Assembly (NCBI RefSeq): GCF_964204645.1
Contig: NC_134025.1
Location: 21,048,001-21,112,000 of the forward strand
Source of the DNA: Tubulanus polymorphus
Lineage: Eukaryota; Nemertea; Palaeonemertea; Tubulaniformes; Tubulanidae
Direction: 5' to 3'
Length of the DNA: 64,000 nt
This document shows positions 37,301-48,926 of this stretch, piece after piece; within the stretch, counting starts at the first letter, position 1; the number at the start of each line of letters is the position of its first letter. Both the position numbers and the translations under genes were made by a program. The notes below the pieces were generated by a model that saw only the letters and a program-made list of their open reading frames with translations, was not told the DNA's origin and did not search any database.

Positions 37301-39349
37301 TTGGGCTGCTGGCGTGCCAAGGGCATGTATAGATCCAACATCAAGACAAATTTATCAAAGCCTTTTCAAAACAACTTGATTTTATCTACAAATAGATGAA
37401 TAATGGGCAAACAGTGAACACAATAGCCCTGGGGCTAAGCTCCATGTATGCTAAGAACTGATGCAGATTAAGAGAGTTCAATAACCTAAAGACTACAACA
37501 TTTACCTTTTGATGCACAGCTAAGTTGCGAAGTCGTTTTTCTAAATCGCCTCCATCAGCGAACGGATATTCATGCGACCACAAGACATCCCATCTCGTTT
37601 TCAAAGAACCACGAATGTAGCCCGACCTTTGAAACAAATTCAACACGTGGTCGAGGTATCCCGAATCAGGCTGGAATGAGAATGAAATATTGTGATTATC
37701 GTAAATTAATTTAAAAAGAGTTGAATCTCCTCTAATTTCTACATTTGTCAATGTATACTCATGATGTATGTAACACATAGCTTTCGGATACCTGTCTGAA
37801 CTAAAGCGCTATGGATCATCTCAACAAACGAGGAAACTGGCCAATGAAATGTTTATCATATTTACCCGAGCAGCTACGATCGTAAAGACGGGTTGATTTT
37901 TAGGCGGTATCGATAGTTTAGGTTCATCGTATTCGTGCGCTCTGATGAAATCGTTTGTAAAATGGTCGCTCTGCAAGCGCCGTAGTTCGTAAACGTTGAG
38001 AATCGTCAAAACCAGACCGAATATGAGCACACCCAAAACAATATATGTGAACCTCGAGCTGACCCCGCTCTGATGAGTCGGCGCTTGCGTCATCTGAAAT
38101 TAGATGCAGACACTTGAATTAATCGTTTTTAATCACTTAAAAAAGGCCCAACGCCATTTTCAAAAAGACATCTTTCATAAATAATAATTGACATTTATAT
38201 AGCGCAGGTGAGCAAGTTCAGATGTGCTTTAATTTGGTATCATTATCCCCAGCCTATAACTCTATTCCATGCTTCAATGTTTCATGTATACAGAACTCTT
38301 TTAACAGTTACGGTAGCTGCCATCATGATCCTTCGCAGTTGTAAGCCTACAACTACGGGCGGATTTAGTAAAATGATTCTAAGGCCGGGGTCCAGAAGAA
38401 AAGAAAAGGCATTCTCGAATAAAGCAGCCATGTCGAAGCCCCTTAGTGGAGTCCCTCAAGGGTTTGATATAGTTATGAAGTCCACCCGAAAAGATGCAAT
38501 TTCCAAGAGGATCAGTGTTGAATTTATAGGTTTTAACGATCTCTGTCGTTATGAAAAAGGCAACCACAAAGGGAAGGCTCCAACACCACCACTAAATCCG
38601 CTGATAAAAGTTTTGATAGGACCTGAATGGACTGGCAGTTGAACTAAAACATCATTTTTTAATCCATTCAACACTGTATTGAAAGATTGCAAAAAAGTCT
38701 TCATCGAAACGGGTTCATGATATAAAAGAGACCATTTTCTTGAAAGAATAAAGGTTTAACAATATGCTTCCATGCCTACCAACAGAAGTTTGGTATGTAG
38801 GCATGGAAAAACATTGTTAAACATTCAAATCATCGAGTCACTTTTCTTTATTCAACCCCTTTCAATTAAGACTTTTTGGCAACCCTTCAATACAGTGTAA
38901 TATGTATTAAAAGTCAATGTTTTAGATCAACTGCCATCCAATTCTGGTCCTATGAAGACTAAATAAGGCACGTACCACCAAAACTGATGGAGCTAGGCCA
39001 CATGATGTCCTCTCAAGTCAGGTTGAAATAGACACCTTGTAGTTGTGAGGAGCAAACCTCGTAGTTTGTAGCAAACATGCCGAGACAACCGCCTTGATTT
39101 TCACTGCACGCAAAGATAATAATAATTAACCTTATTCAGAAAACTTACATAATAAGGCAATCCCGACTTCGTCAAATTTTCATCTCGGCGTAATCCTATT
39201 CATCAAAAACAAATATAATACATAATATTTAGAAAGAGTTAGTGTATAGGCCTAGGGTCTACTTACTTTTTGATTAAGTTTTTCCCTTTTAATCAATATC
39301 ATCACTTACCACATTTCAAATGTTCGGGTTTGTCATACAGCCTCTTCAT
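31306..39349 (-). CDS. membrane-anchored tubulin-tyrosine-ligase-like protein (TTL domain), 16 coding exons, 545 aa
   Basis: Predicted exons (transcript order): 39349-39310, 39195-39149, 38093-37866, 37670-37506, 37168-37049, 36226-36151, 35603-35534, 35028-34945, 34050-33966, 33305-33227, 33143-33035, 32857-32791, 32478-32351, 32098-31999, 31638-31525, 31431-31306. Phases agree throughout, giving 545 aa. One transmembrane segment lies at about residues 44-62 (FTYIVLGVLIFGLVLTIL). The ATP-grasp TTL domain follows: VNHFPGTGYVT, WVQKSNTHRGIKIKSMK, FIQEYIDRPFLVDGRKFDIG, RFDFVLDENLNVYLMEANMS. Near the C-terminus are Cys-rich CSSPDCSDNC and CQVCNTC. TTLL enzymes ligate Glu, Gly or Tyr to tubulin tails. 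The N-terminal anchor and Cys-rich tail fit the invertebrate ttll-15-like group, from memory. The substrate is not deducible. If the first two exons are UTR, translation could start at the Met at 38093. Confidence 0.9.
31801..31912. mobile_element. about 110-bp MITE, GGACCCAGTTCCACAGTT family, copy c
   Basis: GGTTTCATAGTTTTTGTTAA at the left and AACTGTGAAACCAGGTCC at the right are inverted. The inner ACTCGAGGTTAAAT/AACTCGAGTTTC is itself palindromic. It lies in a TTLL intron. Confidence 0.55.
36249..36834 (+). mobile_element. diverged, shortened pearl/Helitron-like copy (TTLL intron)
   Basis: It starts GGGTCCACGGACACCATACC and ends GGCCTAGGTGGGCCAAA, in the same order as the 1.3-kb elements. 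The 154-bp core array is missing. It retains AAATGGCAAACCA, GGTCATAGGA and GGACGGACAG words. Confidence 0.65.
37238..37445 (+). mobile_element. right-end fragment of the pearl/Helitron-like family
   Basis: Contains GGTAAACAACAATAGCCAGC, GTCGGCCATCTTGATTC and a tail AATAGCCCTGGGGCTAAG, corresponding to the right third of the 29891 element. In a TTLL intron. Confidence 0.5.
38356..38602. mobile_element. hAT-like MITE, GGGGCGGATC family, copy d
   Basis: CGGGCGGATTTAGT at the left and ACTAAATCCGCTG at the right are inverted. The internal CCGGGGTCCAG is typical of the family. It lies upstream of exon 3 of the TTLL gene. Confidence 0.5.
38768..38812. repeat. short hairpin
   Basis: TTCCATGCCTACCA and TGGTATGTAGGCATGGAA pair almost perfectly across a 10-nt loop. 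The word GGTAGGCATGGA recurs at 39641-39652. Function unknown; it lies in a TTLL intron. Confidence 0.7.
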
Positions 39350-40125
39350 GTCGAGTTCGCACTGCAACGAATGAACAATAATTTGTAAGTGATTGACATT
39401 TTCTGATTGCGCATTGTGTAACCAATTCTATTCTCATCGATGTTATTGATTTTGTGTACTGTATAAGTATCAATAACAGCAGCAAAAATCAATATAATCA
39501 ATATTTATTTTTCATTATTCAGTAGCCTTCATCCATTCTATGGCTATCATGATGGGAATTTGTGACAAAAAGTCATAACAACAAGAGCGGTGATTTCAAA
39601 TCATCTAAAATCATGGTCACCGTCCGTAGACGTAAAAATGGTAGGCATGGAAGGACATCTTCTATTTGAATAATTTTAAATGATAGGCATGGATACATAT
39701 AAAATTGATTTAGTTTTTGATTTTTCATAATGATTTAGTTCATAACATGGCAATCCTTGAACACAGTGCGAAATGAATTAAAATGATGGCTCAGACTACA
39801 GGTTTCACACTACACTGACACTGTCACTGGTCATGTACAAAAGATTAAGAGAAGTAGCCCCAAAAATCGATCCGAGACAAAATATTGACTGTAGTATCTA
39901 TGTTCGGGGTGACCCAGTGCAGTGTTTTCGTCTGCATTCAGCTCACTACCTACTCTTACTCTGAGAAGGCTAACGATTTCTTAAAACTAAGCTTCTAAAA
40001 AAAAAATCGAAATTGAATTTGCGGTCATTTAATTACTTCCGCATCCACACGACCTTGACTCGTAAAACGCGGATCTCTAATTCGGACTCAAACGTGGACT
40101 TGCGGAGCGCGTAAATTCTTACCCT

Positions 40126-40190
40126 TTTATTGGATAGCAGTGAACCAATCAGCGACCGGCAATTGATGGGATTCGCGCGTTTATGCTACA
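40126..40190 (-). promoter_or_regulatory. possible first exon/promoter of the TTLL gene
   Basis: On the minus strand ATTGG (inverted CCAAT) at about 40144-40148 and a second CCAAT are followed by an AATAAAAGG TATA-like box and a good donor (AAGG|GTAAGA at 40125). This would place a 5' UTR exon upstream of the coding exon at 39349. Only motif evidence supports it. Confidence 0.25.
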
Positions 40191-41043
40191 AGGCAAAAAC
40201 TTATTCGCCTAAAAGTTCAACAGTCAATTCAATTACCTGCAACAAGCTTGTGTTCGTCTCCGTTCAACAACTACACCTGATGAAAAATTTAAATCCTTCT
40301 AAGTCTTGTTGTATTGTATTTTGTTGGAAGGAAGAATTTCAAATTAATCCGTTCAATTTTAATAATTAATCTTTTTTTTCAATGTAGAAATACAGATCCT
40401 ACGGCCACTTTTGCTTTGGTGTTTATACTTGTAGGCCCTTCTTTCTAATCATAATTATTATGTAAGCATAAGTATGTATTATTACTATATATTTGCTGAA
40501 ACGATATCGAATGGTCGAGTGGATGATGTCATTTTAGTTTTTTTCTCATATCGGGAACAATTAGTTTTCGGAGAAATTCAGTTCATTCAATCTGCGACTG
40601 GTGCTCTTTGTACCTGACCTTCATGTCTGTTTATTTTTTTTTCAACATGGCAATTTAAATTAGGCTGTATAAGAGAAAGAAGAATATGTTGACGATCCAA
40701 AAAGCAAAGTTGGGACTGGTAACTAGGACTCCTGGTAACCGGTGTAACATATTGTATTTGAAGGCAATACATGGAACGATCGCCCGACTAGAATTTTCGT
40801 TTATTAAAACACTTCCAACGAACATTCGACGCGCTATTTGAGCATGATGTACAATATTTGCCTACTATATACTGACTTATATCATAATAAGTCGTCGATA
40901 GTTGGATTATAATACTCCTCAAAAGCCTTTCGGTGGTATGAGTCATCGCGACGCCGCCGCCAGCGTGTTCAATATTAGAGCGCATGTCTCGCCGCGCGTG
41001 TGCTGCCAGTACTGTGTTGTTACTCCGTCGTCACAGTTTTTTG

Positions 41044-41160
41044 ACCAATAACGAGCGCTGTAATTCAACGCTCGCGATTAACAGCCATTCATAAGTAATC
41101 GAACGTTTGTTGTGAACGCTGAAAACCACGTGTACCGGTTACGTCTGTTTCTATTTATAG
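41044..41160 (+). promoter_or_regulatory. putative ATF3-like promoter elements
   Basis: CCAAT at 41044-41048, an E-box CACGTG at 41127-41132, and CTATTTATAG at 41151-41160. The last can act as a TATA box or a MEF2 site. If it is the TATA box, transcription would start near 41180-41190. Confidence 0.4.
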
Positions 41161-41179
41161 CTATAGACAGCGGCGGACT

Positions 41180-42848
41180 GAACGAAATGATCGTTAGTAT
41201 TGCACCACAACCTGGCGTAGAGTCAGCGAGATAAACGGTGACCCCGGACTTTACCGGGGTTTATCAACAAAATATATACGGATTATCAGATAAAGAAAGA
41301 AAGAGAAGATTACCGCATGGTCAATAAAAAACGGATTAATTGTCACCCTGTTATTCATTCAACGGTAAGCGAAATATTTGTCATCAAATGCAACTTGTTT
41401 GGTATCTTGTAATCGGTAGCGGCAATCGGGTCAGCGACGGGGTCTGCTCCCAGTGAGTTGTAACAGACTTGAAATAACATTCCTTAAACGTGTTGAAATG
41501 TGATTGTTTTATAGCATATCGTATGAGCAATTTTACGTGTTATAGCTATGCATTCATAACGAGAAAACATAAATGAAAGTTATAACAAGAAAATGTAAAT
41601 GGAAGTGTCGCGTTTTATATTATATTCCGGGTGAATAATTCTAAGTCTCACGCAAAGCTTTTTACCGGCAGTCCTATATTTACGAGGTTTATTTACGACC
41701 CTAGTTTTATTTTCACAGCGATATATCGCGCAACTTCAAATTGTATAAGATACATAGATGTTTGAATGTTTCCCATGTTCTACGATACCGATAGAAACCA
41801 TCGGGAATACAATATTGTATTTTGGAATGTCACTTGGGGTTGTTAATTTTAGGATAGTTCTAACCCTGGACGGTTCTTGGTTGCGCGGTGCGATCGCTAC
41901 GACGGGTTCTCGTTAGCCTCTTGATTTAAAGCTGGAACAAGCATTCGGTTCACATCTGCCACTTGCCACAGCCATCAATCACAACTACCAGCTATTAGAT
42001 CGATAAGGCTATTGTTGGAGTTGAATTCTTTACCACAACGGGGAAATTCATCCATCCATTGTCATTTTCAATATTTCCGAAAAAGCGCACTCAAATCAGC
42101 GATCAATCGGGAACGAAACCGCTGCCACGCTTTTGTATCATATATCCACACACCGAATGAATAAATGCCAGAAAAATTCATCTAAACTGGAGACCTTTTT
42201 AGAGATATCGTACTCTAGTTGTGAAGTGATTATCACACCGCTCGCCGTCGTAGATTAGCTCGTATATAGATTACACATTTTACTAATTTGAATAGGTTAT
42301 CAGTATTTAGATTTTTTTTCTATGAAAGAGGTCAGACATTTTCAATGACTTGTACAACCTGGTAGTAACAACTAACGTCATAGCGCTACAGGTGAGTAAC
42401 ACACAAATAGGGGGCGCTCAAACTGGACACAACCCAATCAGTATCGACCTGACAAATCGGATCGCAAGATTCGGCCAATCGTGCCTTCATTTTATAGATA
42501 AATAGACCTTGAGTAATATCGCACGTGTGATGATATATATTAACCGAGCGCTAAGTGTGTTTTGATTTATTATCAATTCGTAATGCGATTCGGAAAGGAC
42601 ACTCCTGGACTGGTGGATACCACCAAACCACAAGTTGCTTTAATGCAGCAACGGAAGCAAGTGTACGTTTGCAAACGAAAAAAAGTTTTTCATTACTGCT
42701 AGAGTAATCCATCGAAATACGTTTATATGAAACGAAGAAAAAATTCAATAAAGTGACGTGGAATCATGTTCATTTTAACGTATTTGATTATAGATTAGAT
42801 ACTTCTTGATATTTTTCTTACGCGTCGATGTTGAATGTATATTTTCAG
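41180..42848 (+). other. 5' UTR exon and first intron of the ATF3-like gene
   Basis: A non-coding first exon ends at the donor CAACG|GTAAGC (41364). The intron ends at TATTTTCAG (42848), ten bases before the main ATG. The first exon contains one short ORF (41187-41234) and one ORF that continues across the splice junction (listed separately). Confidence 0.6.
41187..41234 (+). CDS. upstream ORF 1 of the ATF3-like transcript (15 codons)
   Basis: ATG to TAA, 15 sense codons, starting MIVSIAPQ. It lies only if the transcript begins upstream of 41187. If CTATTTATAG at 41151 is the TATA box, this ATG would be at the very 5' end and probably unused. Confidence 0.3.
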   Translation: MIVSIAPQPGVESAR

Positions 42849-42890
42849 AGACGCGACGATGTTGAGCGCGACGAGAAAACGACCGTATAA
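41317..42890 (+). CDS. upstream ORF 2, spliced, overlapping the bZIP start out of frame (29 codons)
   Basis: ATG at 41317 (MVNKKRINC) stays open for 16 codons to the donor at 41364. It continues in phase from 42849 (RRDDVERDEK) to a TAA at 42888-42890, overlapping the main start codon at 42859 by 32 nt in the +1 frame. Start context is moderate (C at -3, G at +4). Confidence 0.45.
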
Positions 42891-44094
42891 TTCGATGTCC
42901 TCCGAAGACTCGGACGTACCGCCGTCTCCGGCTTCCAGCGTCGGTAGTCTCGAGGCCGAAGTCGATTTGCGTTTAGCTACGGCCACTATGGCCGTAGCGA
43001 CGTCGGGATCGCTAACCCCGTTGCTGAAAGAAGAAATACGCGCCGCGATTCAATACAAAAGACTACAGCGCGGAGAGAGCGAACTGGTTGTTGAGTACAA
43101 GGAAAAGCAAAAAAGCGAGGTAAATCTTACCACCAAGATCATCTCAGATTATCATCTTAGCTTAAACCGCCAAAATGCAATTTCACCTATCTCAGTCAAT
43201 CATAAATAATCGATTTGAAATGCATATTCTGAACTCGTGTTTTAGGAAATGACAAATGAAGAAGTTGGAAAAAGGACGATCCGGCGAGAGAGAAATAAGG
43301 TAGCTGCGCAGAAATGTCGCATGAAAAAGAAAAGAGATGCCGACACTTTAGAAAAAGTAAGTAGAGTATATTGCACCTATGCTAATTACGTAGTCCCTGA
43401 GCTATGAATCAAGCGTCTTTTGAAGCTCAAAACGTAAACCTATATACTAAACGGCTCGTAATTTTTTAAACGAATAAATTTCAGAAATTTTTGAAAGAAA
43501 ATGAATTTTCAAGATTGAATACTATAACAAATTTTGGATCGTAATTCATTTATTCAGTAGCATTGGGTATACTTCACCATTTGACCGGATAACAAATAAA
43601 GAATCAGGGAAATTAAGTCTCAAAACACGCATCGGTTGAGATGACATTCACCGATTAAGCCGTTTACGTGTTAACGGGGATCGAGTATAGAGAAATTTTC
43701 TAACAGAAATGCATCGAATTATTAGCATAAACGGCTTGTCTAAAACGTGACCGTTTTATTTCTTCAGCGCAAAGAAGAACTGGAATTAAGCCAGGAGAAG
43801 CTGAAAACCGAAGTACAAAAATTAGAGCAAGAACGCGAGAATTTGTTTCATATGTTACAATGCCATCAGCAAGTATGCCCGCTTCACAATATGACTTCAG
43901 CGACAGTGACCCAACAACTAAACCCGCCGCCGCAGCCGCCGACAAACCGAACAATATCTGAGAGCAGCGGTTTCAGCGAAATGAGTTATTTCAGCGAATC
44001 TCCCAGCCAGCAAAGCAACGATTCGTCGTTCGCTTTTCTAACAAGTGATTCGGATGACGATCTGAAAATGTTACTTAGTTTGAACTCCAACTAG
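42859..44094 (+). CDS. ATF3: ATF3/JDP2-type bZIP transcription factor, 232 aa
   Basis: Coding exons: 42859-43119, 43246-43356, 43768-44094, all phase 0 with GT-AG introns. Residues 52-70 (LTPLLKEEIRAAIQYKRLQ) match the conserved element before the bZIP in ATF3/JDP2. The basic region is RRERNKVAAQKCRMKKK (100-116), with the invariant NxxAAxxCR spacing. The zipper has Leu at 122, 129, 136, 143 and 150, followed by HMLQCHQQVCPLH, the ATF3/JDP2 end motif (MLxxHxxxC). The C-terminal tail is Pro- then Ser/Asp-rich (TSDSDDDLKMLLSLNSN), longer and more acidic than in vertebrate ATF3. These factors bind CRE/AP-1 sites as homo- or heterodimers in stress responses. ATF3 and JDP2 cannot be separated here. 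An in-frame ATG at 42835 is excluded because it precedes the splice acceptor. Confidence 0.92.
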
Positions 44095-45436
44095 GATGCG
44101 CGAATTAAAAACGTCTCAACCAACCGCTGTCAAATAGTAGCTTTTGTGTTGGGTTCAATCAAAACGTCGTTCTTTTCACTCAACACCTATAACGAGTCTC
44201 GGGACCAAGTTTGGCGAAAACAAAAAACATCGACGTTAATCCGTTGAGAATTTCTGAATCGATTGTTGTTCAGATTTTTCCGTTTAAGTTTCCGATTACG
44301 AGAGACGTATATGAAAAACGTTGATGTTTCTAGAAGCGATCCAATTGAGTCAACGCGGTACGTATTCGGTATATTAGATACTTTTATTTTTGTAAAATCG
44401 TTGTTATCATGATGAATACTAAAAAATCATTGTGAATATTGACCAAAAAAAACATTACCATCAGATTGTTGTTAAGAGAGAGCTAGGAAACTTTCTGCTC
44501 AAAAATTCATCGTTTATATATATACAATCACGGAAATCTTTATACAATTTCTGATCATCAAAACACCATCGCATGAAGTTCATATTCGCTCACTAGGCAG
44601 ACGGTTCGCACGCGATTTCAGAAAATCGTACTTCGTAGCCCGTATCGTCCGCACTAAAGAATTATTCATTTCCGAGAACAAAACAAATAGAGGATCGGCA
44701 GATATTGGGCTGGAAATATTTTGTAAATTCCTTTGATATAACGACAGCGATTGTAGCTGACATTCAAATAGCGCGAGAAAAGATTCGTTTCGCAGATTAA
44801 GAGTTCGCATTTAAGATGCGTATTCTGGGTTGCAAACAATAATGCAAAATGTCAACGTTTCACCAATACCGGTACTGTATATTTTATAGCCCAAAATCTG
44901 TCTATTTTCGACACCTATTTTCGCGTTCCTGAACACAGGAGTTATACTGAGGTAGGTTTTTGTGAAATCGTGCGCGCGAGCTGTCTGAACAATTTACTGG
45001 GAACATAACGGATTTTGATGCGTAGGAAAATCGCGAGACAAACGTACAAAATAATACAAGGCTTGTTGTGATGGAAAAACCGGGTCTGTTGTATAGTGTA
45101 AATATGGTATAAAAAGAAAGGGCATTTTGAAAAAAAACGGGGCAATGTTTATCAGGGTATACACAGTCTTGTTAAACAGAAAAAGGTATACGCCTATTGG
45201 TTTGTTTGCTTACAACGGCGAGTGGTACATGTAAAAAGAAACCGTGTAAATATCTGTTATAAAAGACAAATTTGTAGGCGACAAATGAATTATATGTTAA
45301 TTTAGTAATTAACATTGAACATCAAACATGCAAATCATAAAGGCAGCATATACAATCTCAAGCAGGCCATTCTACCGAAATAATATGCACGACAACTGTA
45401 TCCACCATGTTTGATAAATAAATATATGTTTGTGTG

Positions 45437-45442
45437 AATAAA
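45437..45442 (+). terminator. proximal poly(A) signal, ATF3-like gene
   Basis: AATAAA followed by a T/GT-containing stretch. It would give a 1.35-kb 3' UTR without the MITE. Confidence 0.45.
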
Positions 45443-45529
45443 GACTGGTAAGATCTATAGCATCACCTGTAAATATTGTATACTACAACACTGTACATAA
45501 AACGAGTGGCAAAAAACTGACAAGTAACT

Positions 45530-45846
45530 CGGGGGCGGATCGAAGGGCAGGGTGCAGGGGGGATTTTAAAGGAATATGAAAAGAACTATAAAACATCAAC
45601 TGATACTTTAAAAGTTTAAATTCATAAGCGTGTTCTCTGTACTTCCAAAAATGAGGTAATAGTTTTCGATGATCGGGTGCACTATTGATTATATTAATTC
45701 AAATTCTTTATTGACACTAATAAATTTTACAATAAAACATTTTAGAAATACGTCAACAAAGTTAAACAACACAAAGAAATGAATAAAGTGATATGCCCTG
45801 TTTTGGGGAGCAGCCCTACCTGAAACAGACCCTAGATCCACCCCTG
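45530..45846. mobile_element. hAT-like MITE, GGGGCGGATC family, copy e
   Basis: CGGGGGCGGATCGAAGGG at the left and CCTAGATCCACCCCTG at the right are inverted. The internal right end TGCCCTGTTTTGGGG is shared with copy a (9753). Confidence 0.65.
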
Positions 45847-46947
45847 TAAATAGTTATACCTGTGCGTTTGTTTGTTTGTTCTGGACAGATATTTTTGTTC
45901 AAATTTCTAAAGCAAAAAAAAATGTATTTGGAAGTATACTGAACTGAAGATGTATATAGTAAAAGTGAATACTGTAAATATACGGGTATATGGGCTCTTT
46001 CGAATCATATAAAACGGAGTTGTAGACGAGGTCAGTGATTTGGCTTGGCGGGTATTTTTGTTTCCTTTTATAAACGTACATGTATACGGGGCCTATATGT
46101 ATACATGCATACATGTCGACGATGTCATTTTCTTGACACTTTTAGTTACGACGTTTTCAGCACGAATTATCAACTGCATATACATTCCGTATCCTATATT
46201 CCGGATATTTCGTCTAGCCTAAATGTCTTTTCGTAGAAAATCCCTAGAATTTTTTTTTCTTCACGATTGCGCGGCCAATTCGGGTGAAATGATAATATAC
46301 GGTATATCTATTTACGTTTTTTTGACTTGCCACTTTAAATTGAACAATATATATTATTCTCGGACGTGCCGAGACTCCGACTATTATAGCGTCAGAATTA
46401 TTTCAAAAGTTAGGCTGTGTATGATGGAAACATGATGTCTGTATCTGTAACAAAAGTGTATTAATCTATATATGTGATAAAATACTATTATGAAACTTCT
46501 TGAGATGTATATGTTGTAAATATATGTATGTTGACGTATTCATTAACTAAGATTCTTAAACTGTTTAGGGAATGAATGAATTAATGATGTAATTCCTTGT
46601 TGTACGCGTAAAAATAAGAAATATTTGGGCTCATGGTGTGCTTTCCTGTTTATGTGTTGTTGCCGTAAGTACATATTTTAACTCAAACTTCGCTGCGCGT
46701 CCTGCGGCCGCTCTCTCGATGATGCTAGCATTTCGCGATTATACGTTACATTCATGGATAATTCTATAATATTTGTTAATAAAAATAGTATATACGATAT
46801 TATGTAAATTCGCAGAGTTTATTAAATATAGATAAATATATATATACATACATATGCGTGGTCTTTCAACTAATTATACCAGATAGACAAACTCAATTGC
46901 AAATTCAATCGCGCTCAAAACGTGTGTTTTGTTTATAAATTGTTATT

Positions 46948-47088
46948 GAGTGAAAACCCACAAAATAAATCTAGAACAATTCCAATTGTTTTATTCCTAA
47001 CGTTTCGGGTGGAATACTTCCACCGGAAACGTATAGAAAAAAATAATTTCTGTTTTTTTTTTCAGATTTATATTGTGGGTTTTCACTC
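46948..47088. repeat. inverted repeat with nested palindrome in the ATF3-like 3' UTR
   Basis: 25-nt arms (46948-46972 and 47064-47088) match at 24 of 25 positions, with core GAGTGAAAACCCACAA. A second palindrome sits inside at 47000-47032 (ACGTTTCGGGTGGAA against TTCCACCGGAAACGT). A MITE-like or structural element; no coding capacity. Confidence 0.8.
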
Positions 47089-47502
47089 GATTACATTCAA
47101 GACATTCATGGAAAAAGTCTCAACTACATGTATAGATTGAGTATGTCTATCGAAATGTTTTATCCAATGTGATTTGATTTCTTTTAAATAGAAATATCGG
47201 CGTTAATTTGAAATAGATCTAGCTGCTTGGGTATATATACATTTGACTACTATATCTATATGTCTCTCGGAATGCTTAGAAATTCACGTTTCTTTTCGAT
47301 GCATTATGAAAGCAATATAGATCAGAATCCAGTGTTGTATATATCTACAAACAGTGTTCAGGTATAAATTTCATTTCTTTTGGCAATAAGTGATATGTAT
47401 ATTGAATACGCTGTACTTATTTCTCATTCTGCTAAAATGTGAATATATAAATATTTGCGTCGATATCGTGTGAAAATGAATATCTATCGAAAAATGTTAA
47501 GA

Positions 47503-47508
47503 AATAAA
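47503..47508 (+). terminator. distal poly(A) signal, ATF3-like gene
   Basis: AATAAAATAAATAAA cluster followed by TTTGTGCATTTTTTGTG, a good downstream GU/U-rich element. Confidence 0.55.
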
Positions 47509-48926
47509 ATAAATAAATGTGACGGAAAAATATTTGTGCATTTTTTGTGAAAGAATTTAGAATCTCATCCTCGGAATTCGGTGTTGGTCGAGCGTCATAA
47601 GTGGACGATTTTCACGGAATTGGAAAAGTCTCCATTCGAACTTACTGACACGATAAAATAACCTTCGCCTCCCCTCAGTCCTACTCTGTCTGCATATATT
47701 TTTCCGGCGTCGAATGATTGAAGCTTTTTCTTCGTTTGGTAGAATTCACCGACGTACAGGCAGTTCACAGAGCAAAGAGGAGTCCACCATAATATCATAA
47801 ATATCATAACTGATGAGAAACTAATACTATACGGAAATTCGGTTGGTTCGTTTTCCTTCATGTTTTTCATTTCATTCTATCGATTTTCGATTTTTGCCTT
47901 GATGCCCGAAGGTGAGATATGAACGTTACATGTATACATCTCGCAAAAATGAACGATTCTACTAGACGAACTAATGCCGCACAAAAATATACGACGACAA
48001 ATCGTGTTTGAAATGCGCTTGATTAAATTTCAATCTGAAAAATGCGTACGATTTTGATTCAATATCGAGAACAATAGATTATCGTCTATATCTATCGTGT
48101 ACTCGGTGGCTGGAATATTGGCCAGTGCTAGTGACGTCAACAACAAAATAAATTCATCACTTACTAGTTGTATAAAATGAGCGTAATAGAAATAAATTCA
48201 TATCCATACACGTTCACATAATAATTCAAAGCAGTACGAATCTGTTTCATATATATATATGTGATTGCAGTGCATATAGATTTCTGACATCATTCGCTGA
48301 AAATAAGATATTGTCTCATCTATGGCGTATACCTGTTCCAGGCAGTGTCAGACACTTATAGCCTATATTTACTTCTATTTTCTAAATCATAGACTCTAAT
48401 GCGGTATGATGTATAGATATGTCTTTATTTTACGTTTGAAGTTTAAATTCATTAAGTCTTTAATCAAAACAAGTATATTGTAACTATATTACACATTTTG
48501 AAATATCAAATTACGGCATTTATTCATTAATATATCAATTTTAAACGATCCAAAAATGCCTACATTTCGGTTTAGAAATCAGATTGTACAGTGTTATCAC
48601 AAAAAAAGGATTTACTTGATATAAATGCATTTTCGTGGGAACAAATGGATACGTCTAGTTGATTCAAAATGAAGTCATGGGCGGTAAGTCATTTTCTAAT
48701 CCTCCGTATCAACATTATCTGCGAAGAAAATGCATGTAATGAAACCTATATCGCAATCAAATCAAACCAATAGTTATGACGGTACTTGAAATTGTTTTGA
48801 TGAATGAATGAATCCATTTATTTTGCATTTTAAGATTACATCATATTATAGAAAAATCAACAGGGTTTCGTATCAATTTTATTACGATAAAGAGTAATAA
48901 TGAAAATACCGATGATCATTGCAAAG

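Larger units (their letters stand above)
44095..47508 (+). other. long 3' UTR of the ATF3-like gene (inferred)
   Basis: No credible coding exon lies between the stop codon and the AATAAA signals at 45437 and 47503. It contains a hAT-like MITE (45530-45846) and a near-perfect hairpin (46948-47088). A 76-aa antisense ORF (44580-44810) is not supported as a gene. Confidence 0.5.

Noticed and set aside
44580-44810. 76-aa antisense ORF in the ATF3-like 3' UTR
   Set aside because: Smooth codon composition but no splice sites, promoter or family match; most likely chance.
47595-47870. 91-aa minus-strand ORF with a hydrophobic N-terminal third
   Set aside because: Could be a small secreted protein, but it has no upstream promoter signal, no homology I recognise, and it sits in AT-rich DNA just after the ATF3-like gene end.
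48669-48683. ATGAAGTCATGGGCG followed by GTAAGT, like a tiny first coding exon
   Set aside because: No downstream exon could be matched in phase, and five codons are too few to judge.
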